A DNA stretch of 64,000 bases from an uncultured Bacteroidia bacterium (GTDB taxonomy: Bacteria > Bacteroidota > Bacteroidia > Bacteroidales > UBA932): assembly GCA_902801885.1 (NCBI GenBank), contig CADCJX010000005.1, forward strand, positions 45,504-109,503. Direction: 5' to 3'. Of the stretch, positions 33,664 to 42,930 are shown piece after piece. How positions within the stretch are numbered: the stretch's first letter is position 1; each line of letters begins with the position of its first letter. A program made the position numbers and the translations under genes. A model generated the notes under the pieces. That model did not search any database, was not told where the DNA came from, and saw nothing but the letters and a program-made list of their open reading frames with translations.

Positions 33664-36072
33664 ATGAACATTAGCGACAATAATAAAGAATTCCTCTTCC
33701 CGGCCGGAGCGGAAGTCAACATCATTCCTGTCATGCAAGGGGAGGACCAGATCAAGGTGGATCCATCCGAACTGCCCGAGACTCTTCCGATTCTCGCACT
33801 CAGGAATGCCGTGCTGTTCCCCAACATGGTCTATCCCGTCACCATCGGCAGGGAGAAGTCAATAGCCCTTATCAGGAATGCTGAGAGGACCAATTCCTTC
33901 ATAGGTGCCGTTCCCCAGAACGACGTCTCGGTCGAAGAACCTCTCGACAAGGACCTTTACGACTATGGAACCGCGGCGAAGATCATGAAGGTTCTCGAGA
34001 TGCCTGACGGTACCATCACGGCCATCCTTCACGCATTCAAGAGGATACGTCTCGGACACGTCATTTCGTACGACCCCTGGATCACGGCCGAAGTCAGCTA
34101 TGTCGATGACATCGTGCCTGAGAACGACAACAACACCAAGATGATCGCCGAGTCCCTCAAGGAGAAGGCTTCCTCGATCATCAAGTCATCTTCATTCGCT
34201 CCAAGGGAGGCTGTCGGAGCCCTCAAGTCGATAGACAACTTCCATTTCCTCGTGAACTTCATTGCTACGACCGTTGAGGTTGAGAACTATTCCGAGAAGG
34301 TGGAACTCCTTTCCTATGACGATGTCAAGGCCAGGGCAATGAAACTCCTTGCCACCCTCGACACCCAGATCCAGCTCCTCAAGATCAAGCAGGAGATCAA
34401 CCAGAAGGTTAAGAGCGACATAGACCAGCAGCAGAGGGAGTATTACCTGAACAACCAGCTCCGCACTATCCAGGAAGAACTTGGAATGGACGAAGAGGAG
34501 GAATTCGAGAAGTTCCGTGCCAGGGCCAAGGACAAGAAATGGCCTGATGCAGTTGCAAAACAGTTCGAGAAGGAACTTGCTAAGCTGGAGAAGTACAACC
34601 CCTCCTCACCTGACTACAGCATACAGTACAATTACATCGAGTTCATGCTGGACCTTCCCTGGGGCGAGATGTCAAAGGACAACCTTGACCTCACGCATGC
34701 CCAGAAGGTCCTGGATAATGACCACTACGGCCTTGAAACAGTGAAGGACAGGATCATTGAATACCTTGCCGTCCTCAAGTTGAAGGGTAACATGAAATCC
34801 CCGATCCTCTGTCTCTACGGCCCTCCCGGAGTTGGAAAGACCAGTCTCGGAAAGTCCGTGGCGAAGGCCCTGGGCAGGAAATATGTCAGGATAGCCTTGG
34901 GCGGAATGCATGACGAAGCCGAACTCCGCGGTCATAGGAAGACCTATGTGGGAGCTCTCCCCGGAAGGATCCTGAACGGGATCATGAAGGCCGGTACTTC
35001 CAATCCGGTGATAGTCCTGGACGAGATCGACAAGGTCGGGGCCGACTATAAGGGGGATCCTTCGTCCGCCCTTCTGGAAGTCCTTGACCCAGAGCAGAAT
35101 GTTGCCTTCCATGACAACTATCTTGACATAGACTACGATCTCTCCAACGTACTGTTCATCACGACAGCCAACACAATCTCCACCATCCAGTCGGCCCTGC
35201 TTGACAGGATGGAGCTGATCAACGTGACCGGCTACCTTGCTGAGGAAAAGATGGAGATCGCCAAGCGCTACCTCGTTCCCAAACAGCTTGAAGAGCATGG
35301 AATAGGGAAGAAGGAACTCAGGATTGACAAATCCGCCCTGGCCGCGATAATAGACCAGTACACCCACGAATCCGGCGTCCGCGGCCTGGAGAAGCAGATC
35401 GCCAAGATCTCACGTGTCACAGCCAAGAAGATAGCCCTCGGACAGGACTATCCCACCGTGATCAAGAAGAACCATCTAAAGGAATATCTCGGGCTGCCTA
35501 CAAACATCCACGACCTGCAGAAGGGCAATGAGGCTCCGGGAGTCGTTACCGGTCTTGCCTGGACCCAGATGGGTGGTGAGATTCTCTTCGTCGAGAGTTC
35601 CGTCAGCGGAGGCAAGGGAGTGATGACCATGACCGGGAACCTTGGAGATGTTATGAAGGAAAGTGCCACGATAGCCTACCAGTACATCAAGGCGCACCCG
35701 GAGCTGACAGGGATGACATCCGAACAATTCTCTGCCAAGGACATCCATGTGCATGTGCCGGAGGGAGCCGTGCCGAAGGACGGGCCTTCAGCAGGAATCA
35801 CGATGGTGAGTTCCATGGTCTCCGCTTTCAGGGGGCAGAAAGTCAAGTCCGGAATCGCGATGACCGGTGAGATGACGCTCCGTGGCAGGGTGCTCCCCGT
35901 GGGAGGCATCAAGGAGAAGATACTGGCCGCCAAGAGGGCAGGGGTCAAGGAGATAATAATCTCTGAAGACAACCGCAAGGACATAGAGGACATCAAGCCC
36001 GTCTACATCGAAGGACTGTCGTTCCATTATGTCAAGACCATAGACGACGTTATCACTGAAATATTCGATTAA
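33664..36072 (+). CDS. lon: ATP-dependent protease Lon
   Basis: This 802-residue protein degrades damaged and regulatory proteins. The N-terminal substrate-binding domain begins at about residue 40 ([16 protein letters not shown]), the Walker A motif GPPGVGKT is at 386-393, and the AAA module is complete. The C-terminal serine/lysine dyad is present as [11 protein letters not shown] and [14 protein letters not shown]. Length and order are normal. Confidence 0.96.
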   Translation: MNISDNNKEFLFPAGAEVNIIPVMQGEDQIKVDPSELPETLPILALRNAVLFPNMVYPVTIGREKSIALIRNAERTNSFIGAVPQNDVSVEEPLDKDLYDYGTAAKIMKVLEMPDGTITAILHAFKRIRLGHVISYDPWITAEVSYVDDIVPENDNNTKMIAESLKEKASSIIKSSSFAPREAVGALKSIDNFHFLVNFIATTVEVENYSEKVELLSYDDVKARAMKLLATLDTQIQLLKIKQEINQKVKSDIDQQQREYYLNNQLRTIQEELGMDEEEEFEKFRARAKDKKWPDAVAKQFEKELAKLEKYNPSSPDYSIQYNYIEFMLDLPWGEMSKDNLDLTHAQKVLDNDHYGLETVKDRIIEYLAVLKLKGNMKSPILCLYGPPGVGKTSLGKSVAKALGRKYVRIALGGMHDEAELRGHRKTYVGALPGRILNGIMKAGTSNPVIVLDEIDKVGADYKGDPSSALLEVLDPEQNVAFHDNYLDIDYDLSNVLFITTANTISTIQSALLDRMELINVTGYLAEEKMEIAKRYLVPKQLEEHGIGKKELRIDKSALAAIIDQYTHESGVRGLEKQIAKISRVTAKKIALGQDYPTVIKKNHLKEYLGLPTNIHDLQKGNEAPGVVTGLAWTQMGGEILFVESSVSGGKGVMTMTGNLGDVMKESATIAYQYIKAHPELTGMTSEQFSAKDIHVHVPEGAVPKDGPSAGITMVSSMVSAFRGQKVKSGIAMTGEMTLRGRVLPVGGIKEKILAAKRAGVKEIIISEDNRKDIEDIKPVYIEGLSFHYVKTIDDVITEIFD

Positions 36073-36085
36073 TTTCGTAACTTGC

Positions 36086-36122
36086 AATCCGGTCCCTGAG
36101 TTTGTCGAAGGGCCGGATTTTT
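36086..36122 (+). terminator. Terminator of lon built around an intergenic repeat
   Basis: The outer stem AATCCGG/CCGGATT encloses an inner CCCT/AGGG stem. The loop part CCCTGAGTTTGTCGAAGGG is a common Bacteroidota intergenic repeat. T residues follow. The repeat seems to have been co-opted as terminator. Confidence 0.7.
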
Positions 36123-36129
36123 CATAATC

Positions 36130-36798
36130 ATGGACGTCAAGATAGAACAGAGCTGGAAGGAAGCCCTCCAGGATGAATTCGAAAAGCCGTATTTCGCAGC
36201 CCTTGCAAGGCAGCTCCACCGCGAGAAAGCGGAAGGAAGAGTGATCTTCCCTCCGGGACCGGAGATATTCAAGGCCTTCGAACTCACCCCGGTCGACCAG
36301 GTCAAGGCAGTCATCCTGGGTCAGGACCCTTACCATGGTTACGGACAGGCTATGGGCCTGTGCTTCTCGGTGCCCGACAACATGCCGGCTCCTCCATCGC
36401 TCAAGAACATATTCAAGGAAATTGAAGACGACCTGGGCATCAGGATGAGCGGCAGCCCCAACCTGGAACCTTGGGCCCGTCAGGGCGTACTCCTTCTCAA
36501 CGCCATCCTTACAGTCCGCTCCGGTGAGGCTGCCTCCCACAGCGGGATCGGATGGCAGCAGTTCACTGACGCAGTGATCCGCTACTTATCAACCAATCGC
36601 AGCGGACTTGTCTTTCTCCTATGGGGCAATTTCGCCAGGACCAAGAAGGAGCTGATCGACACTTCCAGGCATTATGTCCTCGAAGCTGCACATCCTTCTC
36701 CCCTGGCCCGCGGTGCCTTCTTCGGCTGCAAGCATTTCTCGAGGACCAACGAGATCCTCATCAACGAACATAAAACTCCTATCAACTGGCAACTTTGA
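36130..36798 (+). CDS. ung: Uracil-DNA glycosylase
   Basis: This 222-residue family 1 UDG removes uracil from DNA. The water-activating Asp66 is in GQDPYHG (64-70) and the uracil-clamping HPSPL motif is near residue 190. coaD follows after four bases. Confidence 0.95.
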   Translation: MDVKIEQSWKEALQDEFEKPYFAALARQLHREKAEGRVIFPPGPEIFKAFELTPVDQVKAVILGQDPYHGYGQAMGLCFSVPDNMPAPPSLKNIFKEIEDDLGIRMSGSPNLEPWARQGVLLLNAILTVRSGEAASHSGIGWQQFTDAVIRYLSTNRSGLVFLLWGNFARTKKELIDTSRHYVLEAAHPSPLARGAFFGCKHFSRTNEILINEHKTPINWQL

Positions 36799-36802
36799 CA
36801 TC

Positions 36803-37273
36803 ATGGGCAGCATAGCATTATTCCCGGGATCTTTCGATCCCTTCACTTCAGGCCATCTGAACATCCTTTCCAGGGCACTAACGATCTTTGACGAGGTAAT
36901 CGTGGCCGTTGGAGTCAACCAGGCTAAAAAAGGCTTTTTCACCATGGAGCAGCGCCAAGACATCATAGCCCAAGCCACTAAGAACCTGAAGGGGGTCCGG
37001 ATCATCAGTTACGACTGCCTAACCGTGGACATCTGCCGTCAGCTTGGCGTAAAGCACATCGTCAGGGGAGTACGCAACATGACGGACTTCGACAATGAGC
37101 AGGCGGTTGCAGATGCAAACCGGCATCTCGCACCCGAGATAGACACTATCATCATCCCTACAGCCCAGGAATATTCCCACATCTCTTCTTCCGCCGTGCG
37201 CGATGTGGTCAGCCACAGGGGAGACCTTTCTCAGTTCATTCCGGAATGGGTCAAACTTCCCGAGGTCAAATGA
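36803..37273 (+). CDS. coaD: Phosphopantetheine adenylyltransferase
   Basis: This 156-residue nucleotidyltransferase makes dephospho-CoA. It starts MGSIALFPGSFDPFTSGH with the nucleotidyltransferase TxGH motif, followed by RGVRNMTDFDNE and YSHISSSAVRDV. The start at 36803 gives the normal length. Its TGA overlaps the next ATG. Confidence 0.93.
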   Translation: MGSIALFPGSFDPFTSGHLNILSRALTIFDEVIVAVGVNQAKKGFFTMEQRQDIIAQATKNLKGVRIISYDCLTVDICRQLGVKHIVRGVRNMTDFDNEQAVADANRHLAPEIDTIIIPTAQEYSHISSSAVRDVVSHRGDLSQFIPEWVKLPEVK

Positions 37274-38757
37274 AAAGGCTGGCGGCTTCATTCCTGATCT
37301 TTCTCCTCTGCATCCTTGATGCGGTGGCGCAGATTGATTCCGTGAAACTTGCCCAACTGGATGCAAGACTGGGACAGTATTTCTCCCTTCTTGAGCAGGA
37401 GCCTGCCTCGGTGAAGAACGAGGAATGCGACGCCTTGATAAGCGCAGCAGGGGATTCCTCCCTGCGCCAGACCATTGCCCTGAAGATCTACGACCATTAC
37501 CGGAACTCCAAGTTGATGGGTGATGAAGCAGTGGCTGTCCATCTGACTGACACATGGTTCGCTCCCGGCAAGGTGGAAATGAGGAGCGACAGTGAACTCT
37601 TCGAGGCAAAGATGTTCGCCGAGTTCAACAGACGGTCCCTCATCGGCTGCGAGGCACCGGTAGTGATGCTTTCCACACAGTACGGGGAGGCCATCCCGGT
37701 CCCAGTGGTTCGGCAAGATCAGAAAGAGGATTCTGAGCCCGTCGAAGGGAAAGGCTATTCGGTGCTATACTTTTACGACACAGACTGCGCCAAATGCAAG
37801 CTTGAAACCCCAGTCCTTTGCAGCCTGCTGGAGGACAAGGAGTATCCGCTTACTTTCTATGCCATCTATGTAGGCACCAATGAAGAACGTTGGAAGCAAT
37901 GGAGGGACTCGGATTTCAAGATAGAAACGGAAGAGACAGAGATCATCCACCTTTGGGATCCCGACAACTCGGCAGATCTACAGTTCGCCTACGGAGTGGT
38001 CCAGACCCCGAAAATGTTCGTGGTCGATCCTGAAGGAATAATAGTGGGCAGGGAGCTGGACACGGACTCGCTCGAACAACTCCTGGACGTCCTTTTAGAT
38101 GACGGGGAATATGACTACGGCTCCGAAGCCTCCCGGGCCCTGTTCGAAAAGATATTCGCAACTTACGAGGGGAGAGTCGCTTCTTCCGATGTGTCTGAAG
38201 TGGCCGGCATGCTCAAGTCCAGGACCCTGGACATGGGAGATACCCTGGCCTTCAAGCAACTGGAGGGCGATCTCCTGTATTTCCTTGCTACGAAGAGGGA
38301 AGAAGGTTATCGTGAAGGAACGGCTGATTTCATCCACGAATACGTACTGGACAGCCCTGATATCTGGAACACCGAAAATGACTCTCTGATGGTTGTCGGA
38401 ATGGCAGAGATGCTTGACGGCCTGCTTTCCAAGACGCCAGTCGGGTCGACCATCCCCAAGATGCGCATCAAGGGATGGAACCGGTTCCGGAAAGAGGGTG
38501 GCTATCTTTTCTTCCATGCCGAAGGCTGTCCAATCTGTGAGGAGGAAATGAAGATCGCTGATTCACTGGGTGTTAAGTACTTCTCTGTCAACATGGATTC
38601 CCTGGAGAGAAAATCCATGCGCAAGACTCAGAAGCTTCTGGACACCTTCGACTTATCCGCCCTTCCACTTGTCCTGGAGATAGATAAAGGCGGCATCGTG
38701 AAGCGGCGCTACACAAGCCTTGTAGACCGTCTTTTATTTTTGGATGAAAAAGAGTAA
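37270..38757 (+). CDS. Secreted thioredoxin-like protein with two Cys-X-X-Cys sites and an in-frame repeat
   Basis: This protein has about 495 residues, a signal peptide ending AVAQ, and an N-terminal helical region. A thioredoxin-like domain then shows YFYDTDCAKCKLE (Cys173, Cys176) and the cis-Pro region VVQTPKMFVVD. A second thioredoxin-like fold near the C-terminus has HAEGCPICEEE and ALPLVLEI. It probably acts in periplasmic thiol chemistry; the exact role is unknown. Residues 143-161 (PVPVVRQDQKEDSEPVEG) are encoded by a palindromic repeat shared with the TonB receptor at 42931. ATG 37270 overlaps the coaD stop. Confidence 0.75.
   Translation: MKRLAASFLIFLLCILDAVAQIDSVKLAQLDARLGQYFSLLEQEPASVKNEECDALISAAGDSSLRQTIALKIYDHYRNSKLMGDEAVAVHLTDTWFAPGKVEMRSDSELFEAKMFAEFNRRSLIGCEAPVVMLSTQYGEAIPVPVVRQDQKEDSEPVEGKGYSVLYFYDTDCAKCKLETPVLCSLLEDKEYPLTFYAIYVGTNEERWKQWRDSDFKIETEETEIIHLWDPDNSADLQFAYGVVQTPKMFVVDPEGIIVGRELDTDSLEQLLDVLLDDGEYDYGSEASRALFEKIFATYEGRVASSDVSEVAGMLKSRTLDMGDTLAFKQLEGDLLYFLATKREEGYREGTADFIHEYVLDSPDIWNTENDSLMVVGMAEMLDGLLSKTPVGSTIPKMRIKGWNRFRKEGGYLFFHAEGCPICEEEMKIADSLGVKYFSVNMDSLERKSMRKTQKLLDTFDLSALPLVLEIDKGGIVKRRYTSLVDRLLFLDEKE
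37695..37750 (+). repeat. In-frame palindromic repeat, thioredoxin-like gene copy
   Basis: The left part (37695-37722, CCCGGTCCCAGTGGTTCGGC...) matches 42969-42996 at 25 of 28 positions, and both encode PVPVVRQDQ in the same frame. The right part, TCTGAGCCCGTCGAAGGG, resembles the CCTGAG...GTCGAAGGG intergenic repeat seen in the lon terminator. The TTCGGC...GTCGAA halves are imperfectly inverted. Confidence 0.7.
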
Positions 38758-38762
38758 TTTTG
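38755..38762 (+). promoter_or_regulatory. Predicted -7 box of fba
   Basis: TAATTTTG matches TAnnTTTG and overlaps the stop codon of the upstream gene; it leaves a leader of about 60 bases. Confidence 0.5.
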
Positions 38763-38824
38763 CACGGCTTTTGAAGCAATAGCCGACGTATTTGACAAAC
38801 AATTTTTTATTTAACAATAGTTTT

Positions 38825-39826
38825 ATGGTTTCTTACAAAGATCTTGGCCTTGTGAACACCAGAGAGATGTTCGCTAAGGCTGTTGCAGGCGGATATGCGA
38901 TTCCCGCATTCAATTTCAACAACATGGAGCAGCTCCAGGCTATCATTCAGGCTGCTGCTGAGACCAAGTCACCGGTCATCCTCCAGGTTTCCAGCGGAGC
39001 TCGCAAGTATGCCAACCAGACCCTTCTCCGCTACATGGCTGAAGGTGCTGTCGAGTACGCAAAGGAACTCGGTTGGGAGCATCCCCAGATCTGCCTCCAT
39101 CTTGACCATGGCAATTCCTTCGAGCTCTGCAAGAGCTGCGTGGACATGGGCTTCTCTTCCGTCATGATCGACGCTTCTTCCCTCCCTTACGAGGAGAACA
39201 TCGCCCTCACCAAGCAGGTTGTAGACTATGCTCATCAGTTCGACGTGACAGTTGAGGCTGAGCTGGGTGTCCTCGCCGGTGTTGAGGATGAGGTTTCCGC
39301 AGAGGAATCCCACTACACCCGTCCTGAGGAGGTCATCGACTTCGCTACCCGCAGCGGTTGCGATTCCCTGGCTATCTCCATCGGAACTTCCCATGGCGCT
39401 TACAAGTTCAAGCCCGAGCAGTGCAAGAGGGATCCCGAGACCGGCCGTCTCGTACCTCCGCCGCTTGCTTTCGACGTCCTCCACGAGATTGAGAAGAAGC
39501 TCCCCGGCTTCCCGATCGTTCTCCACGGCTCTTCTTCTGTGCCCCAGGAATATGTCGACATCATCAATGCCCACGGTGGCAAGCTGCCTGACGCTGTCGG
39601 TATCCCCGAGGAGCAGCTCCGCGAGGCCTCCAAGAGCGCTGTCTGCAAGATCAACATCGACTCCGACAGCCGTCTTGCAATGACCGCCGCCATCCGCAAG
39701 GTCTTCGACGAGAAGCCCGGTGAGTTCGACCCCAGGAAGTACCTCGGACCTGCCCGCGACGAGATGAAGAAGCTCTATATGCATAAGATTATCAACGTCC
39801 TCGGTTCCGACGGAAAAGCTGAATAA
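38825..39826 (+). CDS. fba: Class II fructose-bisphosphate aldolase
   Basis: This 333-residue zinc-dependent aldolase of glycolysis and gluconeogenesis starts at ATG 38825 (MVSYKDLGLVNTREMF). The zinc-binding HLDHG motif and the loop EAELGVLAGVEDEV are present, as is VLHGSSSVPQE near the phosphate site. It is followed after only two bases by a secreted GH2, an unusual pairing. Confidence 0.93.
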   Translation: MVSYKDLGLVNTREMFAKAVAGGYAIPAFNFNNMEQLQAIIQAAAETKSPVILQVSSGARKYANQTLLRYMAEGAVEYAKELGWEHPQICLHLDHGNSFELCKSCVDMGFSSVMIDASSLPYEENIALTKQVVDYAHQFDVTVEAELGVLAGVEDEVSAEESHYTRPEEVIDFATRSGCDSLAISIGTSHGAYKFKPEQCKRDPETGRLVPPPLAFDVLHEIEKKLPGFPIVLHGSSSVPQEYVDIINAHGGKLPDAVGIPEEQLREASKSAVCKINIDSDSRLAMTAAIRKVFDEKPGEFDPRKYLGPARDEMKKLYMHKIINVLGSDGKAE

Positions 39827-39828
39827 TT

Positions 39829-41691
39829 ATGCGTAATTCTATATTGGCGGCTTTTGCCGCCTTTTTCGTTTGTATAGGGGCCTATGCTGTCCCGCGTCCG
39901 GAGTATCCCCGTCCCCAGTTCGAGCGCAAGGCTTGGGTCAACCTCAATGGCGAATGGACATATTCATTCGACTTCGGCAACTCAGGCATAGAGCGTGGAT
40001 TCCAGAAATCCGCTGGTTTTGACGGAAAGATCATCGTCCCCTTCGCTCCCGAGAGCAAGCTTTCAGGTGTCGAGTACAAGGATTTCATCAACCACATCTG
40101 GTACCAGAGGAACATCTCGGTTCCTGCCGGATGGGAAGGCAAGAGGATAATGCTCAATTTCGGAGCTGTCTACTTCAACTCCGAGGTCTATGTCGACGGC
40201 AGCCTGGTTGGACGCCATTTCGGTGGCAGTTCATCCTTCTCCATGGACATCACACCTTTCGTGAAGGCCGGAAGCACCCATTCACTCGTCGTTAAGGCAT
40301 CCAGCGATGTCCGTGGCGGAATGCAGAGTGCCGGAAAGCAGTCCCTCCAGTTCGCATCCCATGACTGCGACTACACCCGTACCACCGGAATCTGGCAGAC
40401 CGTCTGGATGGAAGCTGTCGACATGCAGGGTCTCAGCAGGGTCCATGTCATCACCGACATCGACCAGAGCATGATCATCGTCCATCCTGAATTCTTTGCT
40501 GACAACGCGGCCAACACCCTTAAGGTCATCGTGAAGGATGGTGCCAAGGTGGTCTCCGAGAAGTCTGTCAAGGGCGCCAGCGCCAACACCGCAGTCTTCC
40601 TCCCCATAAAGAAGGCCCGCCTGTGGTCTCCTGAGGATCCCTTCCTCTACGACGTTACCTATCAGGTTATTGCCGCTGATGGTTCTGTCATAGACGAGGT
40701 AAGTTCCTACGTGGGAATGCGCAAGGTCCACGTCGAAGGCAACAAGGTCTTCCTGAACAACGTTCCATATTACCAGAGACTCGTCCTCGACCAGGGTTTC
40801 TATCCCGACGGCATCTGGACAGCCCCCTCTGATGAAGCCTTGAAGCATGACATCGAGCTCTCGATGGCTGCCGGCTTCAACGGAGCCAGGCTCCACCAGA
40901 AGGTATTCGAGGAGAGGTTCCACTACTGGGCCGACCGCCTCGGCTACCTGACATGGGCAGAGGCTCCGAGCTGGGGAATGGATGCCAACGACATCGAAGT
41001 TGCCCGCAACTTCCTCATGGAGTGGAGCGAATGCGTGGTCCGCGACCGCAACCACCCCTGCATCGTCACCTGGACTCCGATGAATGAGGAGTTCTGGCCT
41101 GACGGTCTGCAGTATGCCCGTTTCAATGCCGACCTCTACGATGTCACCAAGCGTCTCGATCCCACCCGCCCTGTCAATACCGTCAGCGGTGGAGTACACT
41201 ACAAGACCGATCTCTGGACTGTCCATCATTACGAGCAGAATCCCGAGAAACTTGGCAACATCCTTTACGATGGCCAGAACTTCTTCACCCACAAGTCTTC
41301 AACTTACAAGGGCTACACCCGTAACCAGGGTTACAACGTGGATGTCAAGCCAGTGATGGAATATCCTGTCTATGCCGGTGACATGCCTTACATCGTGGAT
41401 GAATTCGGCGGTATCAAATGGGTCAAGGGTCAGGATGCCAAGACCAAGAACTCCAAGACGGAATCCTGGGGCTACGGCCAGGCGCCTGCTTCCATGGAAG
41501 AATTCTATACCCGCCTCGAAGGCATGGTGGACGCCCTTCTTGACCGTTCGGACGTGATCTGGGGCTATTGCTACACCCAGCTCACCGACGTGGAGATCGA
41601 GCAGAACGGAATATATTTCTACGACAGGTCTTCCAAGTTCGACATGGACAGGATCCATGCCATCTTCAGCAAGACCCCTGCGGCGAAATAG
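39829..41691 (+). CDS. Secreted glycoside hydrolase family 2 protein
   Basis: This 620-residue protein has a signal peptide (ending IGAYA). The N-terminal jelly-roll sugar-binding domain (WVNLNGEWTYSFD) is followed by an immunoglobulin-like domain and a TIM barrel. The acid/base is Glu420 in TWTPMNEEFW and the nucleophile Glu525 in YIVDEFGG, as in GH2. Family members are beta-galactosidases, glucuronidases or mannosidases; which one is not decidable. The start is two bases after fba. Confidence 0.87.
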   Translation: MRNSILAAFAAFFVCIGAYAVPRPEYPRPQFERKAWVNLNGEWTYSFDFGNSGIERGFQKSAGFDGKIIVPFAPESKLSGVEYKDFINHIWYQRNISVPAGWEGKRIMLNFGAVYFNSEVYVDGSLVGRHFGGSSSFSMDITPFVKAGSTHSLVVKASSDVRGGMQSAGKQSLQFASHDCDYTRTTGIWQTVWMEAVDMQGLSRVHVITDIDQSMIIVHPEFFADNAANTLKVIVKDGAKVVSEKSVKGASANTAVFLPIKKARLWSPEDPFLYDVTYQVIAADGSVIDEVSSYVGMRKVHVEGNKVFLNNVPYYQRLVLDQGFYPDGIWTAPSDEALKHDIELSMAAGFNGARLHQKVFEERFHYWADRLGYLTWAEAPSWGMDANDIEVARNFLMEWSECVVRDRNHPCIVTWTPMNEEFWPDGLQYARFNADLYDVTKRLDPTRPVNTVSGGVHYKTDLWTVHHYEQNPEKLGNILYDGQNFFTHKSSTYKGYTRNQGYNVDVKPVMEYPVYAGDMPYIVDEFGGIKWVKGQDAKTKNSKTESWGYGQAPASMEEFYTRLEGMVDALLDRSDVIWGYCYTQLTDVEIEQNGIYFYDRSSKFDMDRIHAIFSKTPAAK

Positions 41692-41707
41692 TCCTGCTGT
41701 TTACTTT

Positions 41708-41747
41708 GAAAATGTCCGGTAAAGCAGTAACTTTACCGGACATTTTC
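41708..41747. terminator. Strong hairpin terminator after GH2
   Basis: A perfect 17-bp stem (GAAAATGTCCGGTAAAG with its complement) closes a CAGTAA loop; A and T runs at the ends make it look bidirectional. Confidence 0.75.
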
Positions 41748-41760
41748 AGTTCTTTCAAAT

Positions 41761-42927
41761 ATGAATAAGTGTGCACTGCTGGTTTTCAGCATGGCAGTCC
41801 TCGCGATAGCGGCGGGCTGCTCCAAAGATGAAACCACCTCCAGGGATGCAGACCTTGCGGGTGTCAATGTTGCAGTAGGTGAAAAAAACGGGCCGTTCGG
41901 GAAGCTTTTCGTTCTCAATGAGGGCAGTTTCCAGAAGAATAATTCGACCCTGGATTTCCTCAGGTTCTCTGACGGAAATTACGTATCCGATGCTTTCGGA
42001 TCCATGAATCCTGCTGTAGTCCAAGGACTTGGGGATACGGGTAATGACCTGTGTCTCTTTGCCGGCCGTCTGTGGGCCGCGATGAACGGCTCGGGGGTTG
42101 TCCAAGTGATGGATCCCAACGATGAGACCCTTCTCGCTTCCGTCCAGGTCCCCGATCCGCGTTTCATGGCATACTCCGGCCTCAATGTCTTCGTGAGTTC
42201 CTACGCCGGAGCCGTCTACGGTGGTGAAGAGACCAAAGGCAAGGTTTACAGGATATCCCTGGATACTTTCAAGACTGACGGCGAGGTGGAAGTCGGCTGC
42301 CAGCCTGAAGGCCTGGCCATTTCAGGCGATAATCTCTTCGTCGCCAACAGCGGAGGTTACAATTATGTACATGAAAATACTGTGATCGTCGTAGACCTCA
42401 AGACTTTCAAGGTCACGCGTACCGTTCCCGTAGCCTCCAACCTCCGTCTCATGGCCACTGACGACAACGGTGGCGTGTGGGTTTCCAGCTATGGAGAAAG
42501 CACCTGGACTCAGGATGCAGGCGGAAACTGGATACAGAGCATGTCCGAGCCGATGGGACTGTACCATGTCACTTCTTCCTTTACGGTGCAGCAGGCCAAG
42601 GATGTCCATGTCAGTTGCATGACCAAATGTGACGACGGTTACATCTACACCATAGGCAACGCAGCCGAACTTACCGGAGGCTTTGACAATACCCTTTACA
42701 AGGTCTCCGTCAAGGACGGATCCGTCGTTTCCAAGTCACTCTCCGGCACCGACGCTTCTGCTGTCGGCAATCCCTACGGCATCTGCGTCAATCCAAGGAA
42801 CGGAGACATCTACATCGCTGATGCTGACTACACCGGCCCCGGCAAGGTTTGGTGCTTCACCAAGGATCTTCAGAAGAAGTGGGTTGCGACCGCGGGGATG
42901 CTTCCGGCCCACATGGTTCTCTTCTAG
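41761..42927 (+). CDS. DUF5074-like beta-propeller lipoprotein
   Basis: This 388-residue lipoprotein (lipobox IAAGC near residue 20) has repeated beta-propeller blades resembling YncE/DUF5074, such as GKLFVLNEGSFQ, DDTFK-type strands and NPYGICVNPRNGDIYIADA. Such proteins often accompany TonB receptors for vitamins or cofactors in Bacteroidota and act as surface binding components. The TonB receptor gene follows after three bases. Confidence 0.78.
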   Translation: MNKCALLVFSMAVLAIAAGCSKDETTSRDADLAGVNVAVGEKNGPFGKLFVLNEGSFQKNNSTLDFLRFSDGNYVSDAFGSMNPAVVQGLGDTGNDLCLFAGRLWAAMNGSGVVQVMDPNDETLLASVQVPDPRFMAYSGLNVFVSSYAGAVYGGEETKGKVYRISLDTFKTDGEVEVGCQPEGLAISGDNLFVANSGGYNYVHENTVIVVDLKTFKVTRTVPVASNLRLMATDDNGGVWVSSYGESTWTQDAGGNWIQSMSEPMGLYHVTSSFTVQQAKDVHVSCMTKCDDGYIYTIGNAAELTGGFDNTLYKVSVKDGSVVSKSLSGTDASAVGNPYGICVNPRNGDIYIADADYTGPGKVWCFTKDLQKKWVATAGMLPAHMVLF

Positions 42928-42930
42928 CAG

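Noticed and set aside
40282-41292. Open frame of 336 codons opposite GH2
   Set aside because: Shadow of the GH2 gene, with no signal peptide or motif; the plus-strand protein has both catalytic Glu residues.
41692-41760. Vitamin riboswitch before the propeller/TonB/PnuC genes
   Set aside because: The space holds only the GH2 terminator hairpin and is too short for a TPP or cobalamin riboswitch.
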